Shown one piece after another: positions 10,574 to 33,002 of a stretch of 64,000 bases of DNA. The notes under the pieces were generated by a model. It had not been told where the DNA came from. It saw nothing but the letters and a program-made list of their open reading frames with translations, and did not search any database. How positions within the stretch are numbered: position 1 is the first letter of the stretch; each line of letters starts with the position of its first letter. This stretch comes from Pseudorasbora parva (lineage: Eukaryota > Chordata > Actinopteri > Cypriniformes > Gobionidae): NCBI RefSeq assembly GCF_024679245.1, contig NC_090191.1:4419004-4483003 (forward strand). The letters are read 5' to 3'. Both the position numbers and the translations under genes were made by a program.

Positions 10574-12115
10574 CAGAACAAAATCTTAAGTCCAGGGGAT
10601 TCATTGTTTTAGTTCAAGTTTTACACATTTCGCAGTTGTGGATCATAACCGGGTTGTAAGTGCTGATTAAAAATGCCAAAGAAGAAACAGGAGCAAGAGA
10701 CAAAAAATAGAGAGTAGGCAATTTATTGAAAACTGCATTTAAACTGAAACAGGTCATTCATCAGCTGATCAAAAGTTTAAGACCATAGCCATAAAAAGGT
10801 CAAATCTGCACAAAAATATGGCTTTCATGTCATTGTCCTTCAAGCAGTCATACTGTCAAGATCTCCTGATGGCAAAGGCAAAAAGGCTTTTGAACGTGGC
10901 AGGATTGTTGAGCTGCACAAGCAAGGCCTTTCGTAACGCGACATCACTGCTGAGGTTGGACGCAGTAAGACAGTCATTTTACATTTCTTAAAAAATCCTG
11001 AGCGTTATGGGACAAAAAAGTCAAGTGGTAGACCCAAAAAGATTTCACCTGCACTGAGCCGCAGGATCCGACGGGTTGTCCGTGAAGACACAGGTCGATC
11101 CTCAACCCATTTTAAGGCCCTTACTGATGCTGACTGCAGCCCAATAACCATAAGATGTCATCTACTAGAGAAGGGCTTCAAGAACAAAAAACGTCTTCAA
11201 AGGCCACGTCTCCTCCCACGACACAAACTTGCCAGTTTAGAATTTGCAAGGGAGCACCGAACATGGGACATTGAAAAGTGGAAGAAAGTTTTATTCTCTG
11301 ACGAGAAATTTTTTACCTGGACGGTCCTGATGACTTCCAACGTTACTGGCATGACAAGGAGATCCCACCTGAGATGTTTTCTATGTGGCCCAGTGGAGGA
11401 GGCTCCATCATGATCTGGGGTGCTTTTTCCTTCAAGGGGAAAATGGAGCTTCAGGTTGTGCAGGGGCGTCAAACGGCGGCTGGCTATGTGGATCTGTTGC
11501 AGCGGGCATCCCTCTTGACCGAGGGCCCCCGTCTGTGCGGAAATTATTGGGTCTTTCAACAGGACAACGCTGCAATTCACAACATCCGCCTGACGAGGGA
11601 CTTCTTCCAGGAGAATAACGTTGCTCTTTTGGACCATCCTGTGTGTTCCCCTGATCTAAATCCCATTAAGAACATTTGGGGATGGATGGCAAGGGAAGTT
11701 TACAAAAATGGACGTCAGTTCCAGACGATGATGCCCTTTGTGATGCCCTTTGTGAAGCCATCTTCACCACATGGAGCAACGTTCCCACCAGTCGCATCAT
11801 CCATGCCGAAACAAGTTTTTGAAGTGATCAACAAGAACGTAGGAGTTACTCACTACTGAGTCATTTTTTGACACTTTTAGTACTGTTGTGCGTTTATTTT
11901 TGGGCTATGGTCTTAAACTTATGATCAGCTGATGAACGGCCTGTTTGAGTTTAAATGCAGTTTTCAATAAATTGCCTACTCTCTATTTTTTGTCTCTTGC
12001 TCCTGTTTCTTCTTTTGGCATTTTGAAGCAGCACTTGCAACCCGGTTATGATCCACAAGTGTGAAATGTGTAAAACTTGCAATGAATCCCCTGGTCTTAA
12101 GATTTTGTTCAGGAG
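10574..12115 (+). mobile_element. Tc1/mariner element with long terminal inverted repeats, inactive
   Basis: Both ends carry roughly 210-225-bp inverted repeats: GAACAAAATCTTAAG near 10576 and its complement near 12110, extending in to the GTTTAAGACCATAGCC block. The transposase reads FERGRIVELHKQGLS, then a stop codon, then [11 protein letters not shown]; the C-terminal part (11374-11859) reads [24 protein letters not shown] and [13 protein letters not shown]. The catalytic Asp of QQDN is intact, but the residue 35 positions later, the Glu of DD34E, is Lys. With the stop and a frame break around 11310 it cannot be active. Confidence 0.88.
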
Positions 12116-12180
12116 TATATTTATACGCATTTACATGTGATCGGGTTGATCCAACACAAACACTGTAAAAGACAATTATA

Positions 12181-12655
12181 ATTAAAGCTGCGAGCAGCGA
12201 TGGCGGGCCCAAGCCGGTGGCACCGCCACCCCGGTGGCATCAGCTTAACTGTGCACATCAGGCCAATAGGCATTTAATATGGGAAAAAATAAATAAAGGG
12301 ACTATGTCAAAGTCATTTGAATTCACCTCATTAACTGCAGCCACTGGTGCTGTTATGACCAGGAACCACAACAGTCACATCTCTGAGATCAATTACATTT
12401 TATTCTTTAATTTTATGTCAGATGATGTCAAATGTCAATTTCAAAATGAGTGCAGAATACTGTCCAAATGCTGATGTTATATTATCCTTACCATTCTCTT
12501 AAAAATAAATTAGGCCAAAAATATATAATACATTTTTTTAAACGTATTTTTCACAATTAAGTGATAAATATTGCTTATAGCCTATGATATGAAAGGGTTA
12601 AATTATGAAAAAAACAAGAAACAAGGCGACACACACAGAGTGAGAGAGACCCCCT

Positions 12656-12752
<97 letters not shown>

Positions 12753-13290
12753 GATCCTGAGAGAGGGAGAGTGAAGGGGGAGGGGAATGACAGACACAAA
12801 ATCTAAACAGTGAGAGAACATTGTTTTTATTTCACTGTCTGAAAACACTGTTTTGCAATAACAACAATAGTTTAATCTTCAAAACAGTGTTCCCTAGGAC
12901 ATATCCAACCTGGTTACTAAATAAGGCTACACTTCCACCTTCTGGTTATTCGATATACCGGTAGCTCATTGGTTCTCATTTTGGTCCTTAAACAAAAGGC
13001 ATTAATCTTCTCATTTTTTAAGTTAAACACACTACTTTTTTTTTTTAAAGACAATTAAATGTGTTTTTTCTTTTGTTAGTAATGTTTTTTTATATTTATA
13101 TTTTTTATTAATAATTATTTGTATTAACACAATTATTTAACTAATTATATAAAACAATATTGTCAATGCCCTACAAATAAACTGGTTTTATACATTAATT
13201 TTTTTATTCAAACCCAGAATAAATTTTTTTATCCTTGAATGCAGGCCAAAGCACAGCATTGAGAGGTAATCTTTTTAGACAGAAGAGTGG

Positions 13291-13369
<79 letters not shown>

Positions 13370-13437
13370 TAGAAATCAGTGACACGTGTCCCCATGTGTC
13401 TGTTTGCATTCAGGTTGAAGTCCCCACCAGGCTAGAA

Positions 13438-13487
<50 letters not shown>

Positions 13488-15223
13488 GTAATGCTGAAGT
13501 ATGCTGCAGGCAACCCTTATAAGCTCAGCCCATCCACCCCCTCCCTCCCCCCCTCCCCCTCCCAACACACACACACACACACACACTCACACTCATGTCT
13601 GGTTCACTATCTTTTTGGGGACTCAGCATAGACGTAATGGTTTTTATGCTGTACAAACCATATATTCTGTCCTCCTACACTGCCCCTACCCATCACAGGA
13701 AACTTTCTGCATTTTCAAAGTAACTCATTCTTTCTGATTTATAAGCTTTTGTACCCATTGGGAAGTCCCCATGAGTCTGTGTGCATTCAGGTTTAAGTCC
13801 CCAGCAGGCTAGAAAAGCATTCTCACACACACACAGAGGCAAGGTTTTTTGCTTGAAAACTTATACAATATTGCCCTCTACTGGTCATTTAAGTGAGAGC
13901 ATAAGTGTTGAAAAAAAAAAAAAACTGTGATTATATAGAATAACCAGCAGGTGGGAGTATAGCCTTATTTATGAACCAGGCACTTGTGTTCTTACTTTGT
14001 CTTTTTTAGGCTTTTGCTACGGGAACACCGTTTGAGATATCCAATAACCGTTCGCATTTTAGCATCTTCTGTATATTTACTTCATGTTGTCCGAGTTTGG
14101 AGGAGATTGAATGAATCGCTTTTGAGGAGAAGGTAAAAACTCAGAGCTCGCTTTCGACTTCTTGTTATCTTCCAACCAAATTATCTGACTTCCTGTTGGT
14201 CAGAGCTAATGACTGTAAATTAGAAAGTTGTCCGGCTCAAAATGTACAATATATATACCGAGTTTGGTGACTGTAGATAAAACTAACCCCCCGCTTTGGA
14301 CAAAAGATGGCGCTACTGAGCCCCTCTACCACGCCCGTTTCTGAATCTTTGCTTGCATCTTCTGGACAGCATGTCTGATGTGTGTGTTGAGTTTCATGCA
14401 ATTTCAAGCATGTGAAGAGTCTCAAAAACACCAAAAAAGATTATTAGACTTTGACACGTTGCCATGACAACAGTTTTTCTAGAATCAGGAATCCATTCAT
14501 ATGTCTATATCTGCCATGTTTTGACATTATACCGATGAAGTTTGAAGTAAATCGGGTGAAAATAAGATGGGGATTTAAAGCAATTTTGAAAGTGACACAC
14601 TTCCTGCTGCCAGTTGGTGGCGCTATAACTTTGTCTCACAAAAGTCATATCCATGTGATCGGCCCCTTACAACGAACACACAGCTGAAGTTTCATCAAAA
14701 TGAATTAATGTATGCAAAGTTATAACACACTTCCTGTTTCCTTTTTCTCGCCATAAATTCGTCTCTTCGCCACGGCCAAACCGTTTGAGATATCAAAAAG
14801 TTGCTCGCAATTTAGCATCCTCAGTGTCTTGACTTCATGCTGACCGAGTTTGGTGCTGATCGGGTAAATCGTCTTGGAGGAGTATCGCAAATTTCAGAGC
14901 ATGCGTTTTCCGAACAACCCATAATAGCTCACTTCCTGTTGGGCTGACGCATAACTTAGAGCACGAAAGTTGTTCGGCCCGATGAGGTCTATATGTGTAC
15001 CGAGTTTCATATATATACGTGGAAGTTGGTTTGATTTATAGACCACGTTTTCAGACCCCACTTTAGGGGGCGCTGTCGAGCCCCCCTGCCACGCCCGGGT
15101 CCCAGCCTCAGCCCGGCCCTGATGGCCGCGCATTCTGATGCGTGTGCAAAGTTTCAAGAGTTTTCGAGCATGGGAAGGGCCCCAAAAATGCCCAAATAGT
15201 CGCGTAAAAAAATAATAATAATA
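12181..15223 (+). repeat. Array unit 1
   Basis: Reference full-length unit without the unit 3-5 insertion. Head with GGGCCCAAGCC and the GGTGGCACCGCCACC hairpin; (CA)n at about 12657-12749, 13291-13367, 13444-13484 and 13566-13589; conserved AT-rich spacer 12830-13260; module A about 14017-14455; linker with GGTGGCGCTATAACTTTG about 14613-14650; module B about 14755-15212. Confidence 0.85.
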
Positions 15224-16615
15224 ATTAAAGCTGCGAGCAGCGATGGCGGGCCCAAGCCGGTGGCACCGCCACCCCGGTGGCATCAGCTTAACTGTGCACA
15301 GCAGGCAATAGGCATTTAATATGGGAAAAAATAAATAAAGGGACTATGTCAAAGTCATTTGAATTCACCTCATTAACTGCAGCAACTGGTGCTGCTATGA
15401 CCAGGAACCACAACGCTCACATCTCTGAGATCAATTACATTTTATTCATTAATTTTATGTTAGATGATGTCAAATGTCAATTTCAAAATGAGTGCAGAAT
15501 ACCGTCCAAATGCTGAAGTTGTATTATCCTTACACTTCTCTTAAAAATAAATTAAGCCAAATCACAGAGACCGCAACAATGATTTTAATATCAGTGTCAG
15601 GTAAGAGTAATATGCGTGCATATCATTTATAGAAGTTTATTATAAACAGCCACTTTTATAAGATCATGTGAAATTATTTTTTTAATCCATTTGAATTATA
15701 TCAATAAATTATTAGTTTAAAGAGGTGACATACGTGATCTTTGCAAACACAGCACATGACCTTCTTTAAAGCTCATGTGATAGAAAACAATTAAAAGTAT
15801 TAGGATATAATAGGTCACTTTCAATTATGTGCAAATGCATTTTTTGCAGCTCAAAATATTGTAAGTTCAGAAGATAGAAATAGACAGAATGATAGAAATT
15901 GCTGATATAGCCTATGATATGAAAGGGTTAAATTATGAAAAAAAAAAAAAAACAAGGCGACACACACAGAGTGAGAGAGACCCCCTCCACACACACACAC
16001 ACACACACACATAGAGTGATCCTGAGAGAGGGAGAGAGACCCCCTCCACACACACACATAGAGTGATCCTGAGAGAGAAGGGGGGGGGGGGGAAGGGGGG
16101 AATGACAGACACAAAATCTAAACAGTGAGAGAACATTGTTTTTATTTCACTGTCTGAAAACACTGTGTTGCAATAACAACAATAGTTTAATCTTCAAAAC
16201 AGTGTTCCCTTGGACATATCCAACCTACTAAATAAGGCTACACTTCCACCTTCTGGTTATTCTATATGCCGGTAGCTCATTGGTTCTCATTTTTGTCCTT
16301 AAACAAAAGGCATTAATCTTCTCATTTTTTAAGTTACACACACTACTTTTTTTTTTTTTTTTTTTTTTTTAAAGACAATTAAATGTGTTTTTTCTTTTGT
16401 TAGTAATGTTTTTTTTATATTTATATTTTTTATTAATAATTATTTGTATTAACACAATTATTTAACTAATTATATAAAACAATATTGTCAATGCCCTACA
16501 AATAAACTGGTTTTATACATTCATTTTTTTATTCAAACCCAGAATAAATTTTTTTATCCTTGAATGCAGGCCAGAGCACAGCATTGACAGGTAATCTTTT
16601 TAGACAGAAGAGTGG

Positions 16616-16650
<35 letters not shown>

Positions 16651-18238
16651 TAGAAATCAGTGACACGTGTCCCCATGAGTCTGTGTGCATTCAGGTTGAA
16701 GTCCCCACCAGGCTAGAAAAAAGAACACACACACACGCACGCACACACGAACACACACACACACAGTAGTAATGCTGAAGTATGCTGCAGGCAACTCTTA
16801 TCAGTTAAGCCCATCCACCATCCCCCATCCACAACACACACACACCCACCCACAAACACACACACATTCACACATACTCATGTCTGGTTCACTATCTTTC
16901 TGGGGACTCATAGATGTAATGGTTTTTATGCTGTACAAACCAAATATTCTGTCATCCTACACTGCTCCTGCCCCTAAACCTACCCATCAGACAAAACTTT
17001 CTTCAAAAGAACTCATTCTGTCTGATTTATAAGCTTTTGTACCCATTGGGAAGTCCCCATGAGTCTGTGTGCATTCAGGTTTAAGTCCCCACCAGGTTAG
17101 AAAACCATTCACACACCCAGAGAGGCAAGGTTTTTTGCTTGAAAACTTATACAATATTGCCCTCTACTGGTCATTTAAGGGAGAGCATAAGTGTTGAAAA
17201 AACAGAAAAAAAAAACAGAAAAACAGCCAGTGTGATATATAGAATAACCAGCAGGTGGGAGTATAGCCTTATTTATGAACCAGGCACGTGTGTCCCTATT
17301 TTGTGTTTTTTAGGCTTTTGCTACGGGAACACCGTTTGAGATATCCAATAACCGTTCGCATTTTAGCATCTTCTGTATATTTACTTCATGTTGTCCGAGT
17401 TTGGAGGAGATTGAATGAATCGCTTTTGAGGAGAAGGTAAAAACTCAGAGCTCGCTTTCCACTTTGTGTTATCTTCCAACCAAATTATCTGACTTCCTGT
17501 TGGTCAGAGCTAATGACTGTAAATTAGAAAGTTGTCCGGCTCGAAAAGTACTATATATATACCGAGTTTGGTGAATGTAGATAAAACTAACCCTCCTCTT
17601 TGGACAAAAGTGACACTTCCTGCTGCCAGTTGGTGGCGCTATAACTTTGACTCACAAAAGTCATATCCATGTGATCGGCCTCTTACAACGAACACACAGC
17701 TGAAGTTTCATCAAAATGAATTAATGTATGCAGAAGTTATTACACACTTCCTGTTTCCCTTTTCTCGCCATAAATTCGTCTCTTCGCCACGGCCAAACCG
17801 TTTGAGATATCAAAAAGTTGCTCGCAATTTAGCATCCTCAGTGTCTTGACTTCAGGCTGACCGAGTTTGGTGCTGATCGGGTGAATCGTCTAGGAGGAGT
17901 ATCGCAAATTCCAGAGCATGCGTTTTCCGAACAACCCATAATAGCTCACTTCCTGTTGGGCTGACACATAACTTAGAGCACGAAAGTTGTTCGGCCCGAT
18001 GAGGTCTATATGTGTACCGAGTTTCATATGTGTACGTGCAAGTGTGTTTGATTTATAGACCCCGTTTTCAGACCCCACTTTAGGGGGCGCTGTCGAGCTC
18101 CCCTGCCACGCCCGGGTCCCAGCCTCAGCCCGGCCCTGATGGCCGCGCATTCTGATGCGTGTGCAAAGTTTCAAGAGTTTTCGAGCATGGGAAGGGCCCC
18201 AAAAATGCCCAAATAGTCGCGTAAAAAAATAATAAATA
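15224..18238 (+). repeat. Array unit 2 (286-bp deletion)
   Basis: CA blocks are short (15985-16012, 16617-16649, 16725-16766). At about 17609 the text jumps from GGACAAAAG straight to TGACACTTCCTGC, removing what is 14307-14592 in unit 1. The breakpoint has AAAG microhomology on both sides. The identical junction occurs in unit 4. Confidence 0.85.
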
Positions 18239-19195
18239 ATTAAAGCTGCGAGCAGCGATGACGGGCCCAAGCCGGGGGCACCGCCACCCCGGTGGCATCA
18301 GCTTACCTGTGCACAGCAGGCCAATAGGCATTTAATATGGGAAAAAATAAATAAAGGGACTATGTCAAAGTCATTTGAATTCACCTCATTAACTGCAGCA
18401 ACTGGTGCTGCTATGACCAGGAACCACAACAGTCACATCTCTGAGATCAATTACATTTTATTCATTAATTTTATGTCAGATGATGTCAAATGTCAATTTC
18501 AAAATGAGTGCAGAATACTGTCCAAATGCTGAAGTTGTATTATCCTTACACTTCTCTTTATGTGTTTTTGACCTACTGTAGCTTGTGATTGTTCACCAGT
18601 CTTATGCTACAAAAAGCATGCTTGTTTTTATTTCAATATGTGTGGCATTCAATATTTTTCTTAAATATAAATAAATAAATTAATTAATTAAGCCAAATCA
18701 CAGAGACCGCAACTATGATTTTAATATCAGTGTCAGGTAAGAGTAATATGCGTGCATATAATTTAAGGAAGTTTATTATAAACAGCCACTTTTATAAATT
18801 CATGTGAAATTTAATTTTTTTATCCATTTGAATTCTATCAATAAATAATTAGTTTAAAGAGGTGTCATACGTGATCTTTGCAAACACAGCACATGACCTT
18901 CTTTAAAGCCCATGTTATAGAAAACAATTAAAAGTATTAGGATATCACTTTCAATTATGTGCAAATGTATTTTTTGCAGCTCAAAATATTGTAAGTTCAG
19001 AAGACCAGTATTATATATATAATACATTTTTTTAAACTTATTTTTCACAATAAAGTGATAGATATTGCTGATAGCAATTATGATATGAAAGGGTTAAATT
19101 ATGAAAAAACAAGAGACAAGGTGACACAGACAGAGTGAGAGAGACCCCCTCCACACACACACACACACACACACACACAGTGAGAGAGACCCCCT

Positions 19196-19264
<69 letters not shown>

Positions 19265-19278
19265 GAGAGAGACCCCCT

Positions 19279-19363
<85 letters not shown>

Positions 19364-19901
19364 GATCCTGAGAGAGGGAGAGTGAGGGGGAGGGGAATGA
19401 CAGACACAAAATCTAAACAGTGAGAGAACATTGTTTTTATTTCACTGTCTGAAAACACTGTTTTAATATATCAACAATATAGTTTTATCTTCAAAACAGT
19501 GTTCTCTAGGACATATCCCACCTGGTTACTAAATAAGGCTACACTCCCACCTTCTGGTTATTCTATATTTAGTTATTCTTTATTTATATTTAAACAAAAG
19601 GCATTAATCTTCTCATTTTTTAAGTTACACACACTACTTTTTTTCTTTTTTTTTAAAGACAGTTAAATGTGTTTTTTTTCTTTTGTTAGTAGTGTTTTTT
19701 TATATTTATATTTTTTTATTAATAATTATTTGTATTAACACAATTATTTAACTAATTATATAAAACAATATTGTCAATGCCCTACAAATAAACTGGTTTT
19801 ATACATTATTTTTTTTATTCAAACCCAGAATAAAATGTTTTATGCTTTAATGCAGGCCAAAGCACAGCATTGAGAGGTAATCTTTTTAGACAGAAGAGTG
19901 G

Positions 19902-19978
<77 letters not shown>

Positions 19979-20062
19979 TAGAAATCAGTGACACGTGTCC
20001 CCATGAGTCTGTGTGCATTCAGGTTGAAGTCCCCACCAGGCTAGAAAAAAGAACACACACAC

Positions 20063-20115
<53 letters not shown>

Positions 20116-22050
20116 CACACACACACAGTAGTAATGCTGAAGTATGCTGCAGGCAACTCTTATCAGTTAAGCCCATCCACCATCCCCCATCCGCAACACA
20201 CACACCCACCCACAAACACACACACATACACACACACATACACACACACTCATGTCTGGTTCACTATCTTTCTGGGGACTCATAGACGTAATGGTTTTTA
20301 TGCTGTACAAACCATATATTCTGTCCTCCTACACTGCTCCTGCCCCTAAACCTACCCATCACACAAAACTTTCTTCAAAAGAACTCATTCTGTATGATTT
20401 ATTAGCTTTTGTACCCATTGGGAAGTCCCCATGAGTCTGTGTGCATTCAGGTTTAAGTCCCCACCAGGCTAGAAAACCATTCACACACACACACAGAGGC
20501 AAGGTTTTTTGCTTGAAAACTTATACAATATTGCCCTCTACTGGTCATTTAAGGGAGTGCATAAGTGTTGAAAAAACAGGGGGAAAAAAACAGAAAAACA
20601 GCCAGTGTGATATAGAGAATAACCAGCAGGTGGGAGTATAGCCTTATTTATGAACCAGGCACTTGTGTGCTTATTTTGTGTTTTTTAGGCTTTTGCTACG
20701 GGAACACCGTTTGAGATATCCAATAACCGTTCGCATTTTAGCATCTTCTGTATATTTACTTCATGTTGTCCGAGTTTGGAGAAGATTGAATGAATCGCTT
20801 TTGAGGAGTATGTAAAAACTAAGAGCTCGCTTTCCACTTCTTGTTATCTTCCAACCAAATTATCTGACTTCCTGTTGGTCAGAGCTAATGACTTTAAATT
20901 AGAAAGTTGTCCGGCTCGAAATGTACAATATATATACCGAGTTTGGTGAATGTAGATAAAACTAACCCCCCGCTTTGGACAAAAGATGGCGCTACTGAGC
21001 CCCTCTACCACGCCCGTTTCTGAATCTTTGCTTGCATCTTCTGGACAGCATGTCAGATGTGTGTGTTGAGTTTCATGCAATTTCAAGCATGTGAAGAGTC
21101 TCAAAAACACCAAAAAAGATTATTAGACTTTGACACGTTGCCATGACAACAGTTTTTCTAGAATCAGGTATCCATTCATATGTCTATATCTGCTATGTTT
21201 TGACATAATACTGATGAAGTTTGAAGTAAATCGGGTGAAAATAAGATGGGGATTTAAAGCAATTTTGAAAGTGACACACTTCCTGCTGCCAGTTGGTGGC
21301 GCTATAACTTTGTCTCACAAAAGTCATATCCATGTGATCGGCCTCTTACAACGAACACACAGCTGAAGTTTCATCAAAATGAATTAATGTATGCAAAAGT
21401 TATAACACACTTCCTGTTTCCTTTTTCTCGCCATAAATTCGTCTCTTCGCCACGGCCAAACCGTTTGAGATATTAAAAAGTCGCTCGCAATTTGGCATCC
21501 TCAGTGTCTTGACTTCAGGCTGACCGAGTTTGGTGCTGATCGGGTGAATCGTCTAGGAGGAGTATCGCAAATTCCACAGCATGCGTTTTCCGAACAACCC
21601 ATAATAGCTCACTTCCTGTTGGGCTGACGCATAACTTAGAGCACGAAAGTTGTTCGGCCCGATGAGCTCTATATGTGTACCGAGTTTCATATATATACGT
21701 GGAAGTTGGTTTGATTTATAGACCACGTTTTCAGAGCCCACTTTAGGGGGCGCTGTCGAGCCCCCCTGCCACGCCCGGGTCCCAGCCTCAGCCCGGCCCT
21801 GATGGCCGCGCATTCTGATGCGTGTGCAAAGTTTCAAGAGTTTTCGAGCACGGGAAGGGCCCCAAAAATGCCCAAATAGTCGCGTAAAAAAATAATAATA
21901 AATAATAATAATAACAAATAATCCTTAGAAGAACAATAGGGCTCTGCGCCCTTTCAGGGCTTGGGCCCTAATAACAAAAAAGAAAAATAATCCTTAGAAG
22001 AACAATAGGGCTCTGCGCCCTTTCAGGGCTTGGGCCCTAATAATAACAAA
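18239..22050 (+). repeat. Array unit 3
   Basis: Full-length modules. It carries the extra segment (about 18556-18690, starting TTATGTGTTTTTGACCTAC) shared with units 4 and 5. A threefold GAGAGACCCCCTCC-(CA)n minisatellite lies at 19129-19375, and long CA blocks at 19903-19975 and 20054-20127. It ends with two copies of the terminal hairpin repeat (21918-22040). Confidence 0.85.
21918..22040 (+). repeat. Terminal hairpin repeat, two copies
   Basis: Two copies of a 56-70-base unit starting ATCCTTAGAAGAACAATAGG and ending GGGCTTGGGCCCTAAT. The unit can form two small stems: AGGGC(TCTGC)GCCCT and the self-complementary GGGCCC region. GGGCTTGGGCCC is the inverted complement of GGGCCCAAGCC in the unit head, so the two probably mark opposite ends of one dispersed element. 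Confidence 0.8.
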
Positions 22051-22941
22051 CGAGCAGCGATGACGGGCCCAAGCCGGGGGCACCACCACCCCGGTGGCAT
22101 CAGCTTAACTGTGCACAGCAGGCCAATAGGCATTTAATATGGGAAAAAATAAATAAAGGGACTATGTCAAAGTCATTTGAACTCATTAACTGCAGCAACT
22201 GGTGCTGCTATGACCAGGAACCACAACAGTCACATCTATGAGATCAATTACATTTTACTCTTTAATTTTATCTCTGATGATGTCAAATGTCAATTTCAAA
22301 ATGAGTGCAGAATACTGTCCAAATGCTGAAGTTGTATTATCCTTACACTTCTCTTTATGTGTTTTTGACCTACCGTAGCTTGTGATTGTTCACCAGTCTT
22401 ATGCTACAAAAAGCATGCTTGTTTTTATTTCAATATGTGTGGCATTCAATATTTTTTTAAAATATAAATAAATAAATTAAGCCAAATCACAGAGACCGCA
22501 ACAATGATTTTAATATCAGTGTCAGGTAAGAGTAATATGCGTGCATATAATTTAAGGAAGTTTATTATAAACAGCCACTTTTATAAATTCATGTGAAATT
22601 TAATTTTTTTATCCATTTGAATTCTATCAATAAATAATTAGTTTAAAGAGGTGTCATACGTGATCTTTGCAAACACAGCACATGACCTTCTTTAAAGCCT
22701 ATGTTATAGAAAACAATTAAAAGTATTAGGATATCACTTTCAATTATGTGCAAATGTATTTTTTGCAGCTCAAAATATTGTAAGTTCAGAAGACCAGTGT
22801 TATATATATAATAAAATTTTTTTTTACTTATTTTTCACAATAAAGTGATAGATATTGCTGATAGCAATTATGATATGAAAGGGTTAAATTATGAAAAAAA
22901 CAAGAGACAAGGCGACACACACAGAGTGAGAGAGACCCCCT

Positions 22942-22989
<48 letters not shown>

Positions 22990-23318
22990 ACAGAGAGAGT
23001 GATCCTGAGAGAGGGAGGGGGGAGGGGAATGACAGACACAAAATCTAAACAGTGAGAGATCATTGTTTTTATTTCACTGTCTGAAAACACTGTTTTAATA
23101 TATCAACAATATAGTTTTATCTTCAAAACAGTGTTCCCTAGGACATATCCCACCTGGTTACTAAATAAGGCTACACTCCCACCTTCTGGTTATTCTATAT
23201 TTAGTTATTCTATATTTATATTTAAACAAAAGGCATTAATCTTCTCATTTTTTAAGTTACACACACTACTTTTTTAAATAGACAATTAAATGTGTTTTTT
23301 TTTCTTTTGTTAGTAGTG

Positions 23319-23402
<84 letters not shown>

Positions 23403-23588
23403 TTATTAATAATTATTTGTATTAACACAATTATTTAACTAATTATATAAAACAATATTGTCAATGCCCTACAAATAAACTGGTTTTATACATTAATTTT
23501 TTAATTCAAACCAAGAATAAAATGTTTTATCCTTTAATGCAGGCCAAAGCACAGCATTGAGAGGTAATCTTTTTAGACAGAAGAGTGG

Positions 23589-23627
<39 letters not shown>

Positions 23628-23717
23628 TAGAAATCAGTGACACGTGTCCCCATGAGTCTGTGTGCATTCAGGTTGAAGTCCCCACCAGGCTAGAAAAAAG
23701 AACACACACGCACACGC

Positions 23718-23805
<88 letters not shown>

Positions 23806-25290
23806 GTAATGCTGAAGTATGCTGCAGGCCACTCTTATCATTTAAGCCCATTCACCATCCCCCATCCACAACACACACACCCACCCACAAACACACACAC
23901 ATACACACACACTCATGTCTGGTTCACTATCTTTCTGGGGACTCATAGACGTAATGGTTTTTATGCTGTACAAACCATATATTCTGTCATCCTACACTGC
24001 TCCTGCCCTTAAACCTACCCATCACACAAAACTTTCTTCAAAAGAACTCATTCTGTCTGATTTATTAGCTTTTGTACCCATTGGGAGGTCCCCATGAGTC
24101 TGTGTGCATTCAGGTTTAAGGCCCCACCAGGCTAGAAAACCATTCACACACACACACAGACGCAAGGTTTTTTGCTTGAAAACTTATACAATATTGCCCT
24201 CTACTGGTCATTTAAGGGAGTGCATAAGTGTTGAAAAAACAGGGGGAAAAAAACAGAAAAACAGCCAGTGTGATATATAGAATAACCAGCAGGTGGGAGT
24301 ATAGCCTTATTTATGAACCAGGCACTTGTGTGCTTATTTTGTGTTTTTTAGGCTTTTGCTACGGGACCACCGTTTGAGATATCCAATAACCGTTCGCATT
24401 TTAGCATCTTCTGTATATTTACTTCATGTTGTCTGAGTTTGGAGGAGATTGAATGAATCGCTTTTGAGGAGAAGGTAAAAACTCAGAGCTCGCTTTCGAC
24501 TTCTTGTTATCTTCCAACCAAATTATCTGACTTCCTGTTGGTCACAGCTAATGACTGTAAATTAGAAAGTTGTCCGGCTCGAAAAGTACAATATATATCC
24601 CGAGTTTGGTGACTGTAGATAAAACTAACCCCCCGCTTTGGACAAAAGTGACACTTCCTGCTGCCAGTTGGTGGCGCTATAACTTTGACTCACAAAAGTC
24701 ATATCCATGTGATCGGCCTCTTACAACGAACACACAGCTGAAGTTTCATCAAAATGAATTAATGTATGCAAAAGTTATAACACACTTCCTGTTTCCCTTT
24801 TCTCGCCATAAATTTGTCTCTTCGCCACGGCCAAACCGTTTGAGATATCAAAAATTCGCTTGCAATTTAGCATCCTCAGTGTCTTGACTTCATGCTGACC
24901 GAGTTTGGTGCTGATCGGGTTAATCGTCTAGGAGGAGTATCGCAAATTCCAGAGCATGCGTTTTCCGAACAACCCATAATAGCTCACTTCCTGTTGGGCT
25001 GACGCATAACTTAGAGCACGAAAGTTGTTCGGCCCGATGAGCTCTATATGTGTACCGAGTTTCATATATGTACGTGCAAGTGTGTTTGATTTATAGACCA
25101 CGTTTTCAGACCCCACTTTAGGGGGCGCTGTCGAGCCCCCCTGCCACGCCCGGGTCCCAGCCTCAGCCCGGCCCTGATGGCCGCGCATTCTGATGCGTGT
25201 GCAAAGTTTCAAGAGTTTTCGAGCATGGGAAGGGCCCCAAAAATGCCCAAATAGTCGCGTAAAAAAATAATAATAATAATAATAATAATA
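22051..25290 (+). repeat. Array unit 4 (286-bp deletion, truncated head)
   Basis: Begins at CGAGCAGCGATGACGGGCCC without the ATTAAAGCTG start, right after the terminal hairpin repeats of unit 3. It has the unit 3-5 insertion, a 63-bp (AT)n run at 23323-23385, CA blocks at 23591-23626 and 23705-23802, and the same GGACAAAAG/TGACAC deletion junction as unit 2 (about 24648). Confidence 0.85.
23323..23404. repeat. (AT)n run followed by a T-run
   Basis: About 63 bases of perfect alternating AT followed by about 19 T. Such DNA readily forms a cruciform and is prone to replication breakage. Other units have only a short T/A-rich stretch at this place. Confidence 0.95.
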
Positions 25291-33002
<7,712 letters not shown>

